A stretch of DNA of 64,000 nt from Isoetes taiwanensis (lineage: Eukaryota > Streptophyta > Lycopodiopsida > Isoetales > Isoetaceae): NCBI GenBank assembly GCA_021234155.1, contig JAJEKV010000003.1:30985166-31049165 (forward strand), given 5' to 3'. The position numbers were made by a program, and so were the translations under genes. Every line of letters starts with the position of its first letter. Position 1 is the stretch's first letter. Positions 8,011 to 18,744 of this stretch are shown one piece after another. The notes beneath the pieces were generated by a model. The model did no database searches and had not been told where the DNA came from. It saw only the letters and a list, made by a program, of their open reading frames with translations.

Positions 8011-10124
8011 CTATCTATAATCTATGCACATCCTCAAGCTTCCATCCTTCTTCTTGATAAAGAGGATGGGTGCCCCAAATGGTGAGACACTAGGCCTGAT
8101 GAAGCCTAGATCGAGCAATTCTTGTAGCTGCTTCCTTAGCTCCGTGAGTTCATATGTGGTCATTCTATATGGGGCCTTGCTTGTCGGCTTGGTCCCTGGC
8201 TCGAGTGCTATCTCACACTCTACTCCCCTGTAAGGAGGAAGCTTCTCGATCTCATCTGGAAAAAGATCGCGGAACTCCGTAATCAAGTTGGCGATTGGCT
8301 TGGGCAACTTGCTGAGCCCCTTGTCTTCCTTGCTTTCTTCCAACTCGGGTTCCTCAATCTCGAGTTTGAAGATGTATGCTACCTTCTCGCTCCTTATAGA
8401 TTTGAGCAGCTTCTTAACGGACATACATTGCATGATGGTGGTAACTTCTTTACCTGTGATCTCAATGGCTTTGCCGTCGGGCGTTGGGAAGGTCACCTTC
8501 CGCTTTCCACAATCGATGATGGCCCCTGCTATACCAAGGTACTCCATTCCAACGATCAAGTCGTATTTGCCAATGCCCATTGCCCCCATCTGGATATTAA
8601 TCCCTGGCAAGTCAATGTCGAAGTTGATTCTCTTCCCAGCTGTATGTCTTATTGCTCCGCTTGCCAATATTACGGGCCTTGGTTTGGACTTTAGGGGTTT
8701 CAGTTTCAACATTTCAACCATCCTCGGGGATGCGAAGTTATGGCTACTTCCGGAGTCTATCAAGACTATGAAGGACTTGGCCTTTGCCTTCCCTACTGTG
8801 GTGATTACCTTATACTGGGTCTCTGCCTGTTCTGTATCTATAGCAGCGAAGATGTGGCACTCACCCTGAATGTAATCGCGTGCCTCCTCGACGTCCTCGT
8901 CTGATGGAGTGTCCCATCCGCCCAATTCCGCTAGTGCTGAGCTCATAACAAATGGGCAGTTCGCTGTTCGGTGGCCCGGCTGGAAACATCTAAAACAGAG
9001 CTGCTTCTCCATGCATTCCTGCCTTTTCTCCTTGGGCAACGCTTGTAGGAAGGACCGTACTGCTTTCGAGTAATTGGACCCTTCCTGTTTGTCCTTGAAG
9101 AACACCTGCTTTCTTTCCTGTTGTTTCCCCTGGTTGCTATTGTATGGGGGCTTTGCTGGACTTGGGCTGGTTGCCCTAGGACTGTAGCCCCCTGTTGCTT
9201 TCCCTCTATCCTGATAGTAAGGCTGCCTCTGTGCGCTGCTCTGCGGCCCCGATCCTTGCAAACTAATTGCCTTGGACTCCGCTTCAGACACTGTTCTGGG
9301 GTCTATTGCCCGTACGAGTTTTCTGAGTTCCTCGTTCAGTCCTTCTATGTAGCTTTCCACTGCGTGTTTCTCGTTCAGCTTTGGCACATATAGCCTTAGT
9401 CTCATAAACTCTTCGGTGTACTTCTGCACCGTCTTGTACCCCTGCTGCAATCTGTAAAACTGCTGCATCATGTTCGACTTGTGTTCCCGAGGAACATAGT
9501 GTTTCTTGAAAGCTTTTGAGAACTTCTTAAATCGGCATGCGTCCCTGCTCAACCCATGGGCTTTGGCATAGCCCTTCCACCATATGCGTGCGGCTCCTTT
9601 CAGGTTGGCTGTCGCCACCCTGCCTTTGTCTTTGTCCTTCATGCCATAGGCATTGCCGTACTCGCTCATTTCATCCAGCCATGCCTCCGCCTCTAAGCCG
9701 GATCTGTTCTCGCCCGAGAACTGTTCGAGTTTCCGAGCTTTCCACACATTGCCCAGTGCTGAGTCCACCTTCTTCTGGTAATCGAGGGCCTTAGTGTCCT
9801 TCTGCCTACCGTCTCTACGGTCCAGTGCCTGCTCGGGCTCTTTTTCGGACTCAGAGTCCGAGGTTGAGCTTGATTCGGAGGTCTCTGTGCTGGGGGACCT
9901 CCTTCTCTTACTCCTTTGTCTTTCCCCGATTTTCGGGGTGTCGTTTGTGGCCCGGCTGATGCTTGGGCTGCGAGTAGGGCCTTTATCTGGTCCAGCTCCG
10001 TTCGCATCTGCGACATCTCCTCTTCTGGGGTCATGGGACCATATCCTTCGAAGAGGTTCTTGGGGATGGGTTGCCTGTTAGGAGTCTCTTCGTCTATGTT
10101 GGGCCTCCTATTTTGTTCGACCAT
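8011..10124 (-). pseudogene. gag-pol: Ty3 gag, protease and start of RT
   Basis: Gag starts at 10124 (MVEQNRRPNIDEE) and is frameshifted near 9925 and again before 9768; it is then open to 8011. Visible in order are the gag domain (IWWKGYAKAHG), the zinc knuckle CFRCFQPGHRTANC (CX2CX4HX4C), the aspartic protease LIDSGSSHNF, and the RT fingers (PPYRGVECEI, PFGAPILFIKKKDGS). The block ends MCIDYR followed by TAG, where CAG (Gln) is expected. Confidence 0.85.
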
Positions 10125-10311
10125 TCGTTGTTCTCTATCTGCACACACTGTATGGTTAGTTTTATTTGTTCTCTTTGCATTATATGTGATGTTGGTATAA
10201 TTGTGGGGAAAAATTACATCAACAAAACATTCAAAGTGCAAAAAAGAAGTTATATTCATATTTTATAATATGCTAATACAAAATTAAAACTTCCGGGATC
10301 AAGATTGCTAA

Positions 10312-10708
10312 CTATTCTTGATGTCGCAGGTAGGATGGATTGTCCTCTAGGAACTTCTTCACTTGGGCTGTTCCCACTGAATGACCCAAGTTCCTAAGGA
10401 CGTTGACTGAAGATCCACCCTGCAAAGCTCTCGCCAATTCTTCTACTCTGCGGTCGGAGGTATAGGCTGCGGTCATTTCTAGCCTTCCCTGCCGCCTGTA
10501 AGGTATGGCGAAGTAAAAAACATTGAGTGCTACTGCTCTCTTCACCAGGATGGCATACTCGGTGTTGAGGGGTAGCCGAGCATGCCGGCCAAAGCCTGAG
10601 AGCGCAATTAGCATCGATACTCCTTCCTCTCCTCTGGGGGTGAATTTGCGGTGGATTACCGCTATTCTTCCATCCATCACCAGGGGAAGGTAATATCGCA
10701 ACGACCTG
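10312..10708 (-). pseudogene. C-terminal fragment of the second accessory ORF
   Basis: Encodes the same C-terminal segment as residues 381-512 of the ORF at 3672-5210 (RSLRYYLPL to the stop), with a handful of substitutions. Its 5' side is joined straight to LTR sequence at 10708/10709. The open frame despite the loss of its start suggests the deletion is recent compared with the decay of pol. Confidence 0.85.
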
Positions 10709-12154
10709 CACCAGCTCCACACTGATACAGGGCCCTCCACAGATCACTGTGATCGTCTAGAATCCACAGTGGGAAGAGTGAAGGGGTCATTTACCCCGTC
10801 TCCCTCAGGGCTTACCTAGCTGCGGAAGCGTAAACATACACGTCAGTAACATAACATCATATATCCACCTCGAAAGGTGGCACATCAATCTCTGCATAGA
10901 CAAAGATCAGCACAATACATGGAAGTTCCTACCCGAGGCTCAGACTCCATGGGGATGACTGACAAGCTTGGGTCTCCAGAGTTCAGTGCAGACGGAATCA
11001 TGACAATGGATTGGGCTGGCATAAGAGCATGGCTTAGGGTTGTCCACACCATCCGCCCCTCCTGTGCACACTTTGCAGAGTAGGTTGAAAAGTGTTGGGA
11101 CCTCGACCAGCCCGGGTGCATAGCCAAAGGGGCTACTCCCGGGTTACATCTCCCCAGGCCGATGGGGCGGGTAGGGATTACTCCCACCCCAGATCTACAT
11201 GCTGACCCAAGGTGACAAGAGGGCCACTTCCCTTATTCGACTTAACCCACTGGAAGGTGAATTCCACCCCACGGGTGTCGAGCCCATGCCTTGCCCACAC
11301 TTAGTGGCAAGCCATTAGACCTAGTCACTCTGATCCCCGGTAGGCCTTACACACCAGAGGGATCGGTCAAGGGTCAGAACACGAACCCCGTTCTGAGCCA
11401 GTCTGGTCCCTTCACCCACAACCAGGTGGGGTTCTTGTACACAGGCCGAAATTTAGTAATGCACTAAGAGGAACTAACTAGGAGCATCATCTACTAAGCT
11501 TTAAGTCTCTACCCCCCTTCCCAATACAATGAGTTCACAGAATCCATCCGTCCATCATATCAACATAATAAATAATAAAGAACTAATCTATCTCATAGAG
11601 TTAGGTTCTTTAGTTAGGTCAATCTCGGGATCTACTTGGTCGCTAGGGGATCTAATAGGCTAAACCCTCTGATTCGAGAAGGTCGGAGTAAGGTTTATGC
11701 TATTTGATCGACCAAATACCTGATCCCTAGTTCACTCTTCTCGATCCGAAGGCGTCCATATTCTCGCTACGCCCGGGGATGCGCGGCCGGAGGGATGATC
11801 CCGACTAGTCAGGCGCCGCAGGTAGATCGTGGGAGTTGGAATTGACTCCTCAGGCATGCGAATCGGAGCTTGGATGGTCTGTGGGCAAAAAAGGGAATGT
11901 TAGGGTTTGATGCCTTATGTAGGCTATCAGTTAGGTTTAGGGTTTCCCATGACTCTTGGTCTACCTTTAATGGTTTAAAGGTCTAAAGGTGCACGCATTG
12001 CTAAGTGTGCATACCATTGCAAGTTGCCCCCTAGGGCGTCCTTGCTTGGGTATACGTCGGCACACACGCCGACCGATTCGGCGGTACGCGTGTGGCGATT
12101 CTGCAAAAGAGACGGTATAATCCTCGAGACCGTATATCGTACTGGAACGTCACA
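10709..12154 (-). repeat. LTR of the inverted Ty3 copy (3' end deleted)
   Basis: Starts TGTGACGTTCC at 12154 (- strand), matching the start of the complete LTR at 49182. It loses about 55 bp at the other end, where it is fused to the accessory ORF. The part from about 11600 to 10709 matches 1-905 in inverted orientation. Confidence 0.85.
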
Positions 12155-12742
12155 AAGCAAATACACAGCATCCGGACATACTTGGCCAAATCAAGCACAA
12201 GGGTGGCTCATAGAAGTTTAAGTTGTTTCTGTGGTAACTGTTTGAAAGGAAACTGGTCATCTTGTGTGAACAAGCACAGGTTGAAGAATTAGAAATATGT
12301 TACACTAAAGCCAGAAAAGTCTACTGGTGAAGATACTGAAGACGAAATCGATGAGGCATTTTTTGAAGGTGATGGAGAATGGCTTAGTGGAAACATAGAG
12401 GAAGGTGATAACTTTGCTGTTGTAGCCAAGGAGGGAAATCAGGAGAATGCAGATTTCTATGTTGTCAAATGTGTTAAGCCGAGGCATATCCTTGACAGCA
12501 TTGTCAAGGATAGCTGGGGTCAGACCTACAATGTGGATGAACACGTGTTGGCTGGTTTGTACTATGCTGTCCAGCTCGATGGTAGTTGGGAGCTACTTGA
12601 AGACAAAGGCCTGACCTTCCAGTACGGTCATCACGTATCAGCCATCAAATTTGAGATAAATCAGATTCCTAGCACCAACAGATTTTTCCTTGAACAGGCT
12701 ACTCACCAGATGATACTTGACAGTCTGCCATATGAAGGTTGA
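12155..12742 (+). pseudogene. 3' part of an unknown ORF cut by the LTR
   Basis: Open frames resume right after the LTR. One part carries a Cys motif (LSCFCGNCLKGNWSSC) and ends at a stop near 12290. Then a 140-residue acidic to neutral stretch runs to the TGA at 12742, with WGQTYNVDEHVLAGLYYAVQ and KFEINQIPSTNRFF. The family is not recognised; the Cys pattern recalls proteins found with DNA transposons, but this is weak. The upstream part should lie beyond the left edge of the window if the retroelement inserted here. A decayed duplicate is at 23652-24209. Confidence 0.5.
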
Positions 12743-13210
12743 ATATGCTTTGACCTAGTTGTTTTATCATTTTAACAGGTCTGTAGTTACTTGTTTACTT
12801 GTCTCAAATTTTGATGATTGTATTGGAGACATGTTTGTGAGACAATGTTTGTAGTATTGGACTGCTGCATTGGAGTATTTCTGTATTGGAGACAATGCTT
12901 GTAGTATTGGAGAGTAAGCTTGATATATATTACAGAAAATTGTACACTCAAGATTAGAGACATCACTCAAGATTACTCAATACTCAAGATAGCACAAAGG
13001 AATCATACATATATTACAAAAGGGTAGTGTACAATGGTTATTTCATGAGTCATTAAAGTTTTGAGAGTTATCAGGAAGGGTGCCCAGCAACTGCCTTTGT
13101 ACTTCTACTGGAGCATTCAAGATATAGTAAGCCGAGACAAGGTAGTTGTTGAGACAGTAATCCAGAACTGCAACTGTCTCCTCTTCCAGCCATGCATCAG
13201 TGATGTCTAT
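12743..13210. other. 3' flank and intergenic DNA
   Basis: AT-rich with short local repeats of TGTAGTATTGGA and ACTCAAGAT (12840-12990). It is probably the 3' regions of the convergent unknown ORF and the phosphatase-like gene. I see no other gene. Confidence 0.4.
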
Positions 13211-14056
13211 TTATGAGATTGTTTCCTGTACTGTATGAGAAGACAAGTAATCCAATGCTGGACACACCCTGGTCTGCAAAAAGTTGTCCTCTTCTTGCCC
13301 CTTGAAAGGCATAACAGGAACGGTTGTGTGTGCAAGGTTTAGAAACCCTTCGTGTAGGTTGTCATCTACCAAGAAAATCATACCATGATATTGAGGAAAA
13401 TCCTCAAGTACAACCTTCAACTCCTTGAAAAAAAGTTGCTTTGATGTGTTGGTTGGATGCTCGCATGCAAAGCAATGCTCTTGACCATACACCTTCAAGA
13501 ATTTGGTCTGCAAATCTGGGAACAATGCATCCACCATGTCCCTTGTATTCCGAAGTAGAGAAGCACTCCAGATCACAATATCAAACCTCTGCAGTGCCCA
13601 CTCCACAAACTCATGATACCCTGGTCTGCAAATGAGGTACTTACTTGCAGTTTCTTTCACAACATGGTTCGTTTGTGGTGGAGGCAAGAATTTATGGTTC
13701 AATCTCCTCTGTTGTGTCTGTGCCAGCACACCATTTATGTCAAGCACCATCAACTTCTGTCTGGGTGTCCATCCCTCGACGTTTGCAACCACTGTCGATG
13801 TGTGCTGCATCGTGCTTGTTTGTGTTGTTTCCTGTGCTGGACTCTGCTGGGAAGTGCTATCGAAAGGTGTTGGACATTGCTGCGACCTGCTGGACTCTGC
13901 TTTATCTTTGCTACCAGATGATGGAGAGTGCTGATAGCCATAGTTAGATACATCTGCAGTAGTATCTCCCTGCCCCCAATGTATGGGTGTTTCCTGGCTA
14001 TCAGCAACCCTTGCAATGACCTGTCTTGTTCTTCTGCATGCAAGGAAGAGCTCCAA
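13211..14056 (-). CDS. FCP1/NLI-interacting-factor-like HAD phosphatase (main exon)
   Basis: A Ser/Gln-rich N-terminal half is followed by an FCP1-homology domain: LMVLDINGVL (catalytic loop), RPGYHEFVEWAL, FDIVIWSAS, CFACEHP, FFKELKVVLEDFP and MIFLVDDN. The classic DXDX(T/V) loop of CTD phosphatases is replaced by DXNGV, as in a known plant subgroup, so dephosphorylation activity is uncertain. The open frame begins without an ATG, so this is the last exon of a spliced gene. The acceptor is probably the CAG near 14034, but the link to upstream exons is unresolved. It is convergent with the ORF at 12155 and divergent from the CONSTANS-like gene. A decayed duplicate lies at 24631-25571. Confidence 0.7.
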   Translation of the reverse strand: MELFLACRRTRQVIARVADSQETPIHWGQGDTTADVSNYGYQHSPSSGSKDKAESSRSQQCPTPFDSTSQQSPAQETTQTSTMQHTSTVVANVEGWTPRQKLMVLDINGVLAQTQQRRLNHKFLPPPQTNHVVKETASKYLICRPGYHEFVEWALQRFDIVIWSASLLRNTRDMVDALFPDLQTKFLKVYGQEHCFACEHPTNTSKQLFFKELKVVLEDFPQYHGMIFLVDDNLHEGFLNLAHTTVPVMPFKGQEEDNFLQTRVCPALDYLSSHTVQETIS

Positions 14057-14323
14057 TTACCAACTGAAATTTGTAGAGAATACACATTTTGAAATATAAC
14101 AGGATAATAGGCACCTTTTGTATGTTAAAGTTTGTGCCAAGTTAAGACAAGAAAAATAACTGCTTGAACCTAAATATTGGATTGCACCTTTTATATGTAA
14201 GAGCGCATGTCAAATAGCTTCGTTATCTGTAAAACAAAGATCATTCATTCAATTAGAACATAGATTTGAGGAATGGACAATGCTGCAATAACAATGGATT
14301 GACAAAACAGAAGGATGGTTTAC

Positions 14324-14362
14324 CTTTCCCTGAACTTGCACATCTAGCCCTTTTTCTAACAT
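14324..14362 (-). other. Possible 39-bp mini-exon of the phosphatase-like gene
   Basis: Bounded on the - strand by TTTGTTGTTTGCAG and GTAAAC. It is readable as 13 codons from ATG, or in a second frame rich in Arg/Lys. Neither frame joins cleanly to the main exon, so this is only a candidate. The 500 bp further upstream on this strand may contain further 5' exons. Confidence 0.3.
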
Positions 14363-15460
14363 CTGCAAACAACAAAAACGTCAGAAATTAGATTAAAAAA
14401 TAATGAGGAATGTAAGATATATTGCTGAGATGAATTTCTTAACATTTGTTGAACCCTTATAATCACAGGTGCAACAGAACAGATTAGCAAACTTAAGTAA
14501 TAGATGTCAAAGCCAAAGATCAGCTCGCTCCACATATTTCTACCACAAGTCTATGTAATAGATGTCAAAGCCATCGATCCACATATTATAAACTCTGTTG
14601 TTGCTATGTAAAGAAGTGGGAGGCATTCCCTCCATGGCGAGGAAAATCGAGCACCTAATTTTTGATGCCTCCCAGGAACCTCCACAGAATGCAAAACCCT
14701 ACTCCAGAAATACTATGCACTACTCTACGACTTGATGTTTCTATTTTCACCAGCCAATGTGGCCATGAATCAAAGGTCATCTTTGGCGCTGCCGTAGAGG
14801 ATAATCTTGGAAGCTCCATCGGCCTCTCGTAAGGTGATCCACGACAGTAAAACATTATAATATAGTGAAGATATATTATGATATGATGTGATACAATGAC
14901 AAGATATCATTAATTACTAAGTGCTCTCGGGGTACTCCATCATTGTAAATGCCCCCAAACAAAAGGGGCCTAAACACAAACAATCCAATCCCATCCATCC
15001 TATTCTATGGCTCCTTTATACATATGGCCTTGCAACATGCCTCAAAGTTATACATGCATAGAACATATAAAATCATCAATGCCAATGGAAATGGGAAAAG
15101 CTTCGGTCGTGTCACTTTTATTGCTAATAAAAATGAGCCAAAATCAGTGTTGGGCAAAGTCCGGGGAACAATATAAACCAACTGGTTGAAAATGCAAATT
15201 TTCCAGTTGGGTTAGTGAAACATAGGAATTTTTCTGGCAAGTTTTCTTAAGGTTTTCTATTAAGACAATAGAAAGTTCTGGCTCTAAATATAAGATATCC
15301 GACTGGTCAAAGTAACCATAAAATTTTCCGACGGGAGCTAAAATGTTTTCCCAACACTGGCCAAAATCATGCTAACATTAAAAATTATGAACTTCTTACC
15401 AAACCCCACCAAAAAAGAAGATGATTGTGTAGTGACAGATTACGGGAAGCTAGAAGCTAG
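14363..15460. other. Intergenic region between phosphatase-like and B-box genes
   Basis: AT-rich DNA with a short repeated phrase (AATAGATGTCAAAGCCA near 14501 and 14556). It probably holds the 5' end of the - strand phosphatase-like gene around 14600-14860. It is duplicated at 25790-26912. No clear extra gene. Confidence 0.4.
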
Positions 15461-15736
15461 GATGAACTATATGACCATGTGACGGGGCATGCATCTGTAA
15501 GTGGTCAATTTTGAATGATCTAGATTATATGCTTCTTTTTCCGACTAGAGAGGATGAACTATATGACCATGTGAGGGGGCATGCATCTGTAAGTGGTCAA
15601 TTTGGAATGATCTAGATTATATGCTTCTTTTTCGGACTAGAGAGGATGAACTATATGACCATGTGAGGGGGCATGCATCTGTAAGTGGTCATTTTTGAAT
15701 GGTCTAAGATTATATGCTTCTTTTTCCACCTAGAAA
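15461..15736 (+). repeat. Tandem repeat, 3 x 92 bp
   Basis: Three head-to-tail units starting GATGAACTATATGACCATGT at 15461, 15553 and 15645. Each contains GGGGCATGCATCTGTAAGTGG, with a few substitutions. They lie about 1 kb upstream of the B-box 5' UTR. The same array is at 26913-27185. Confidence 0.9.
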
Positions 15737-16097
15737 ACGATTTTTGTCAATTAGGTGGGAAGATATTACAATCATTGACAATTTTCATACAACAGTCCCA
15801 ATTAACCTAACTTAAAACCCAATTATCTTATAAAAAGCTGCAAGGATTTGTCGCGTGTGGTTGGATAGAAGTAGAAAATAATATCTTAAAGTGTTGCTTG
15901 TTTCGTTAATCGTATGTAGACACCTAAGTAAAAATTACTTGTTTTATGAGTTCTATGTAGACACCTGCAGTCTATGCAAGTACACCTAAGCAACTTAAGA
16001 GATTACTTGTTTTTGTTAATCGTATGTAGACACATGCCGACTATGCAAGTTGGGAACGTATGAAATCAGTAGACAAATCAGTAGACTTGCAGATAGT

Positions 16098-16172
16098 GTG
16101 GTTAAGATCATGCTTTGAGGGGAAAATATCCTCCAGTGTGGTTAAGATCATCTTAGAGGGGGGAAATATCCT
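16098..16172 (+). repeat. Short tandem duplication upstream of the B-box gene
   Basis: Two copies of GTGTGGTTAAGATCAT followed by GAGGGG and AAATATCCTCCAG. Just upstream (15915-16040), the phrase CGTATGTAGACAC recurs. No function is assigned; the duplication is present in both units of the large tandem duplication. Confidence 0.7.
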
Positions 16173-16396
16173 CCAGGAAGGTGAGGCAGGAAAGGAGACT
16201 TGCAATTGGACCTAAAACTATACAAAAGTAGGACATGGAGAAGCTTCCCTCAATCTTTGGTGGGTGCGAAACGACAAAAAGAACCTTCAAAACAAATAAT
16301 GACAAAGCAACACTCTTTTGGCAAATTCGATATCCCTTTTTACGTTTCTAACTCGAACGTCAAAAAGTGTTTGGTACACGTTGGGTATTATACGGC

Positions 16397-16463
16397 CACG
16401 TGGGCAAATAACTCACGGGTTGACTGATTGCCGAATCAACTCGGAACCTTTTTAACCGACGTC
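16397..16463 (+). promoter_or_regulatory. G-box and ACGT elements of the first B-box copy
   Basis: CACGTG at 16397-16402 in GGCCACGTGGGC, and GACGTC at 16458-16463, followed by further TGACG motifs near 16473. G-boxes and TGACG motifs bind bZIP and bHLH factors such as HY5 and PIFs in plants. Both are retained in the second copy (27848-27853). The role is inferred from the motif only. Confidence 0.5.
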
Positions 16464-16768
16464 ACCCGTCAAAATGACGCTTATGACGGGCTTAGCCGTC
16501 GCGTCTCTGAGATATCTCAAGGGTTTTAGTCCCAAAGTGTGCGCTTTTTGCTTTTAGCGCCGCCGTTCAAAGTGGCGGAGAATATTCTCTCGGATTTCCT
16601 ACACTTTAGTTCTTGCTACGTACACGTCCTTTCTGTCGAAATAGGCACTTCCACGTCAGCCCAGCACTTTTCCGACAAATTAGCGACCTTAAATCCCGAA
16701 ATTATAATTTCTACGGACGCGATTCATGCCCGGTTCTTTATGCGCCAATCTACCACCGTCCATTTGCA

Positions 16769-16969
16769 ATGCTAATCCGGATTGTTCCTGGATCTCTTGT
16801 TTTTTGTTTGGATAACGAAGAACAGAGAAATGCGAGAGAAAAAAAGATCGAAGAACAGAAGAAACAAGAGTTAACAGTCGATATTGGAGCCGATATGTCA
16901 GAATATGTGGGGCGATCTATTCCTTACCCATCTGCTAGATCTCCTGAGCTCAAGATTGGTGCTTTCTGA
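16769..16969 (+). CDS. Possible upstream ORF of the first B-box copy
   Basis: A 66-codon ATG frame in the 5' leader with a charged middle (NEEQRNAREKKIEEQKKQEL). It ends 515 bp before the B-box start and upstream of a leader intron. The second copy (28219-28419) has the same frame with one substitution. It could repress main ORF translation or be chance. Confidence 0.35.
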   Translation: MLIRIVPGSLVFCLDNEEQRNAREKKIEEQKKQELTVDIGADMSEYVGRSIPYPSARSPELKIGAF

Positions 16970-17081
16970 ATCCAAAAGCGCGCAGAAGCCTTCCCTTTGT
17001 AGCCATCCGATATAATCTCCATCCGGCAGTTGCAGATTAAGGTCCTCGAAGTTATTTTGAAGAATCTCGAAAGAATTTCCT

Positions 17082-17456
17082 GTAAGATATCCATTCTCTG
17101 CGATTTTCGTTACTGTTTCTCATCTTACCAGGCAGATACGGATTTGGGTTGGTTAGATATATCATAAGAGTAGAATTGGCACTAATCGAGTCTCAGGGAT
17201 TCTCCAGAGCAAAGTTAACTTTTGGCGGCTGCAGTGGCGGCTAGGGGTAAGAAGGGTATGCTATCATTGGTTTGTCGCATCGGGGATAAGGGGCAGCAGA
17301 TTATGATTGGGAATAGTTGAATTTGTAATCGATTGTGGATTTTCGGAATATCCAATTGTACAGCAGGATATATAGTCTATATTTTAGCAGAAGGATTTAC
17401 TTACATAAGTCGGGATAGATAACGGTCAGATTGGAATCACTTGGTTGCTTTTACAG
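17082..17456 (+). other. 5' UTR intron of the first B-box copy
   Basis: Donor CCT/GTAAGATATCC at 17082 and acceptor TTGCTTTTACAG ending at 17456. The ATG at 17484 follows 27 bp later. The matching intron in the second copy is 28532-28907. Confidence 0.55.
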
Positions 17457-17483
17457 CAATCAGGGGGTTTAGAAGAAGTTCCT

Positions 17484-18744
17484 ATGAGTTCGTGTAGACA
17501 GATGGAGGTGGCATGTGATTTTTGTGGAGATGGGCGTGCCACAGTTTTCTGCAAAGCGGATGCTGCCCGCCTTTGTCTATCCTGTGACAGACATGTCCAT
17601 GAAGCAAACGCCCTATCAAGGAGGCACTACAGAACCCTTCTCTGTGACTACTGTGCAGTGCAACCTGCAACTCTCAGGTGCTCAAATGAGAACTTATCTT
17701 TCTGTCAAGGCTGTGATTGGGAAAAACATGGCAGATTACCTCCAAGTGTGCAGCATAAGCGGAGGGTCATCGATTATTTCACAGGCTGCCCTTCAGCGTC
17801 TCAACTTGCTCGTCAATGGGATTGTGATATGGGTGGTGAGGAGACTGGGTTGCAGAGTGGGACTGCTCAGATGGATGGTAATGAGGAGGATAATTTTTGG
17901 AATAATTGCACTGCCAATGATACCCCTTTAGTTCCAGAGGAGGATGTTACTATGCAACCTATAGATTCCTGGCAACCAGCCTTTGATTCAAGGCCTTTGC
18001 AATGTGCTGAAGCGTCCTCTTCCAATCCAAACCATAATGTGCCTTCTTCTACTGTCAAGGTAAAACTAAGTTCTTTTTTACATCTTAATCCTTTCAACAT
18101 TAGTCAATCTCCTAGAGATTGTACTGCAGATTCCATGCATCATGTTATGCACATGTTCATATGCTTAACATATGATGTTCTCTGTACAGGAAACACAGAA
18201 TGAAGTTCAGAAACAGGCTATTGTTCAGCAGCTTCTTCAATTGCAAAAACTTCCACATGATGAGAGAATGCCTGAAGAGCAGAAAATGCAAAATCTGCAA
18301 CCTTCTTGGCATATGCAAATGCAGATGCAGATGCAGAATAGGTCTTAGTTGATGCCCCCTCCAAGATCCAAGCAACCATTGCTATCTCTTCAAGGCATTC
18401 TCCCACGGCCACTGTTACAAAAGCAACAGCTGCAGACACAGGGACAGCCACAGCAACAGCAATCGGACCAATTCAAGTTTGAAATAGATTGCTTCACTAC
18501 TGATGCCACATGGAATTCTGCGAACCAGGTAATTTAATTATAACTCCGTGTCAGAACAAGCAAATTTCTTATAAAGTGAAGTGAACTTATTGCATCAAAT
18601 GGTTTTGCAGCTTTGGGGAATGAACATGCCGTATCTTGGATTGTCTGATTACGAGGGGATCAACATAGATGATTTTACCCTCTTGATACATACGAGGATA
18701 TTTTTGCATCTGCACAAGCCCCAAAGCTGACATCATCTCAAGAG
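17484..18744 (+). pseudogene. CONSTANS-like B-box gene, first copy, truncated
   Basis: Exons 17484-18059, 18190-18528 and 18611-18744 match the intact copy at 28935. Both B-boxes are intact. Exon 2 has TAG at 18346-18348 where the intact copy has CAG, and exon 3 lacks one base near 18680. The CCT exons are missing because the duplication breakpoint (19617) falls in intron 3. If transcribed, it would give a 244-residue protein with two B-boxes and no CCT domain. Such CCT-less B-box proteins can act as competitors of full-length ones in other plants, but here this is inference. It keeps its promoter motifs and leader. Confidence 0.85.

Larger units (their letters stand above)
6405..12154 (-). 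mobile_element. Ty3/gypsy copy in inverted orientation, deleted derivative
   Basis: Read on the - strand: LTR 12154-10709, fused directly to the last third of the second accessory ORF (10708-10312), then gag, protease, reverse transcriptase, RNase H and part of integrase, ending inside integrase at about 6405. Compared with the left copy it lacks about 3.9 kb: the LTR end, primer site, hairpins, H3-mimic ORF and first two thirds of the second ORF. It is the template for the retroelement part of the tandem duplication at 19622. Confidence 0.9.

Noticed and set aside
15461-15736. CRISPR-like array
   Set aside because: Contiguous 92-bp tandem units with no spacers, in a plant genome.
16613-16969. 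118-codon frame before the B-box gene taken as a gene
   Set aside because: It begins without ATG; only the inner ATG frame (16769) is kept, as a possible upstream ORF.
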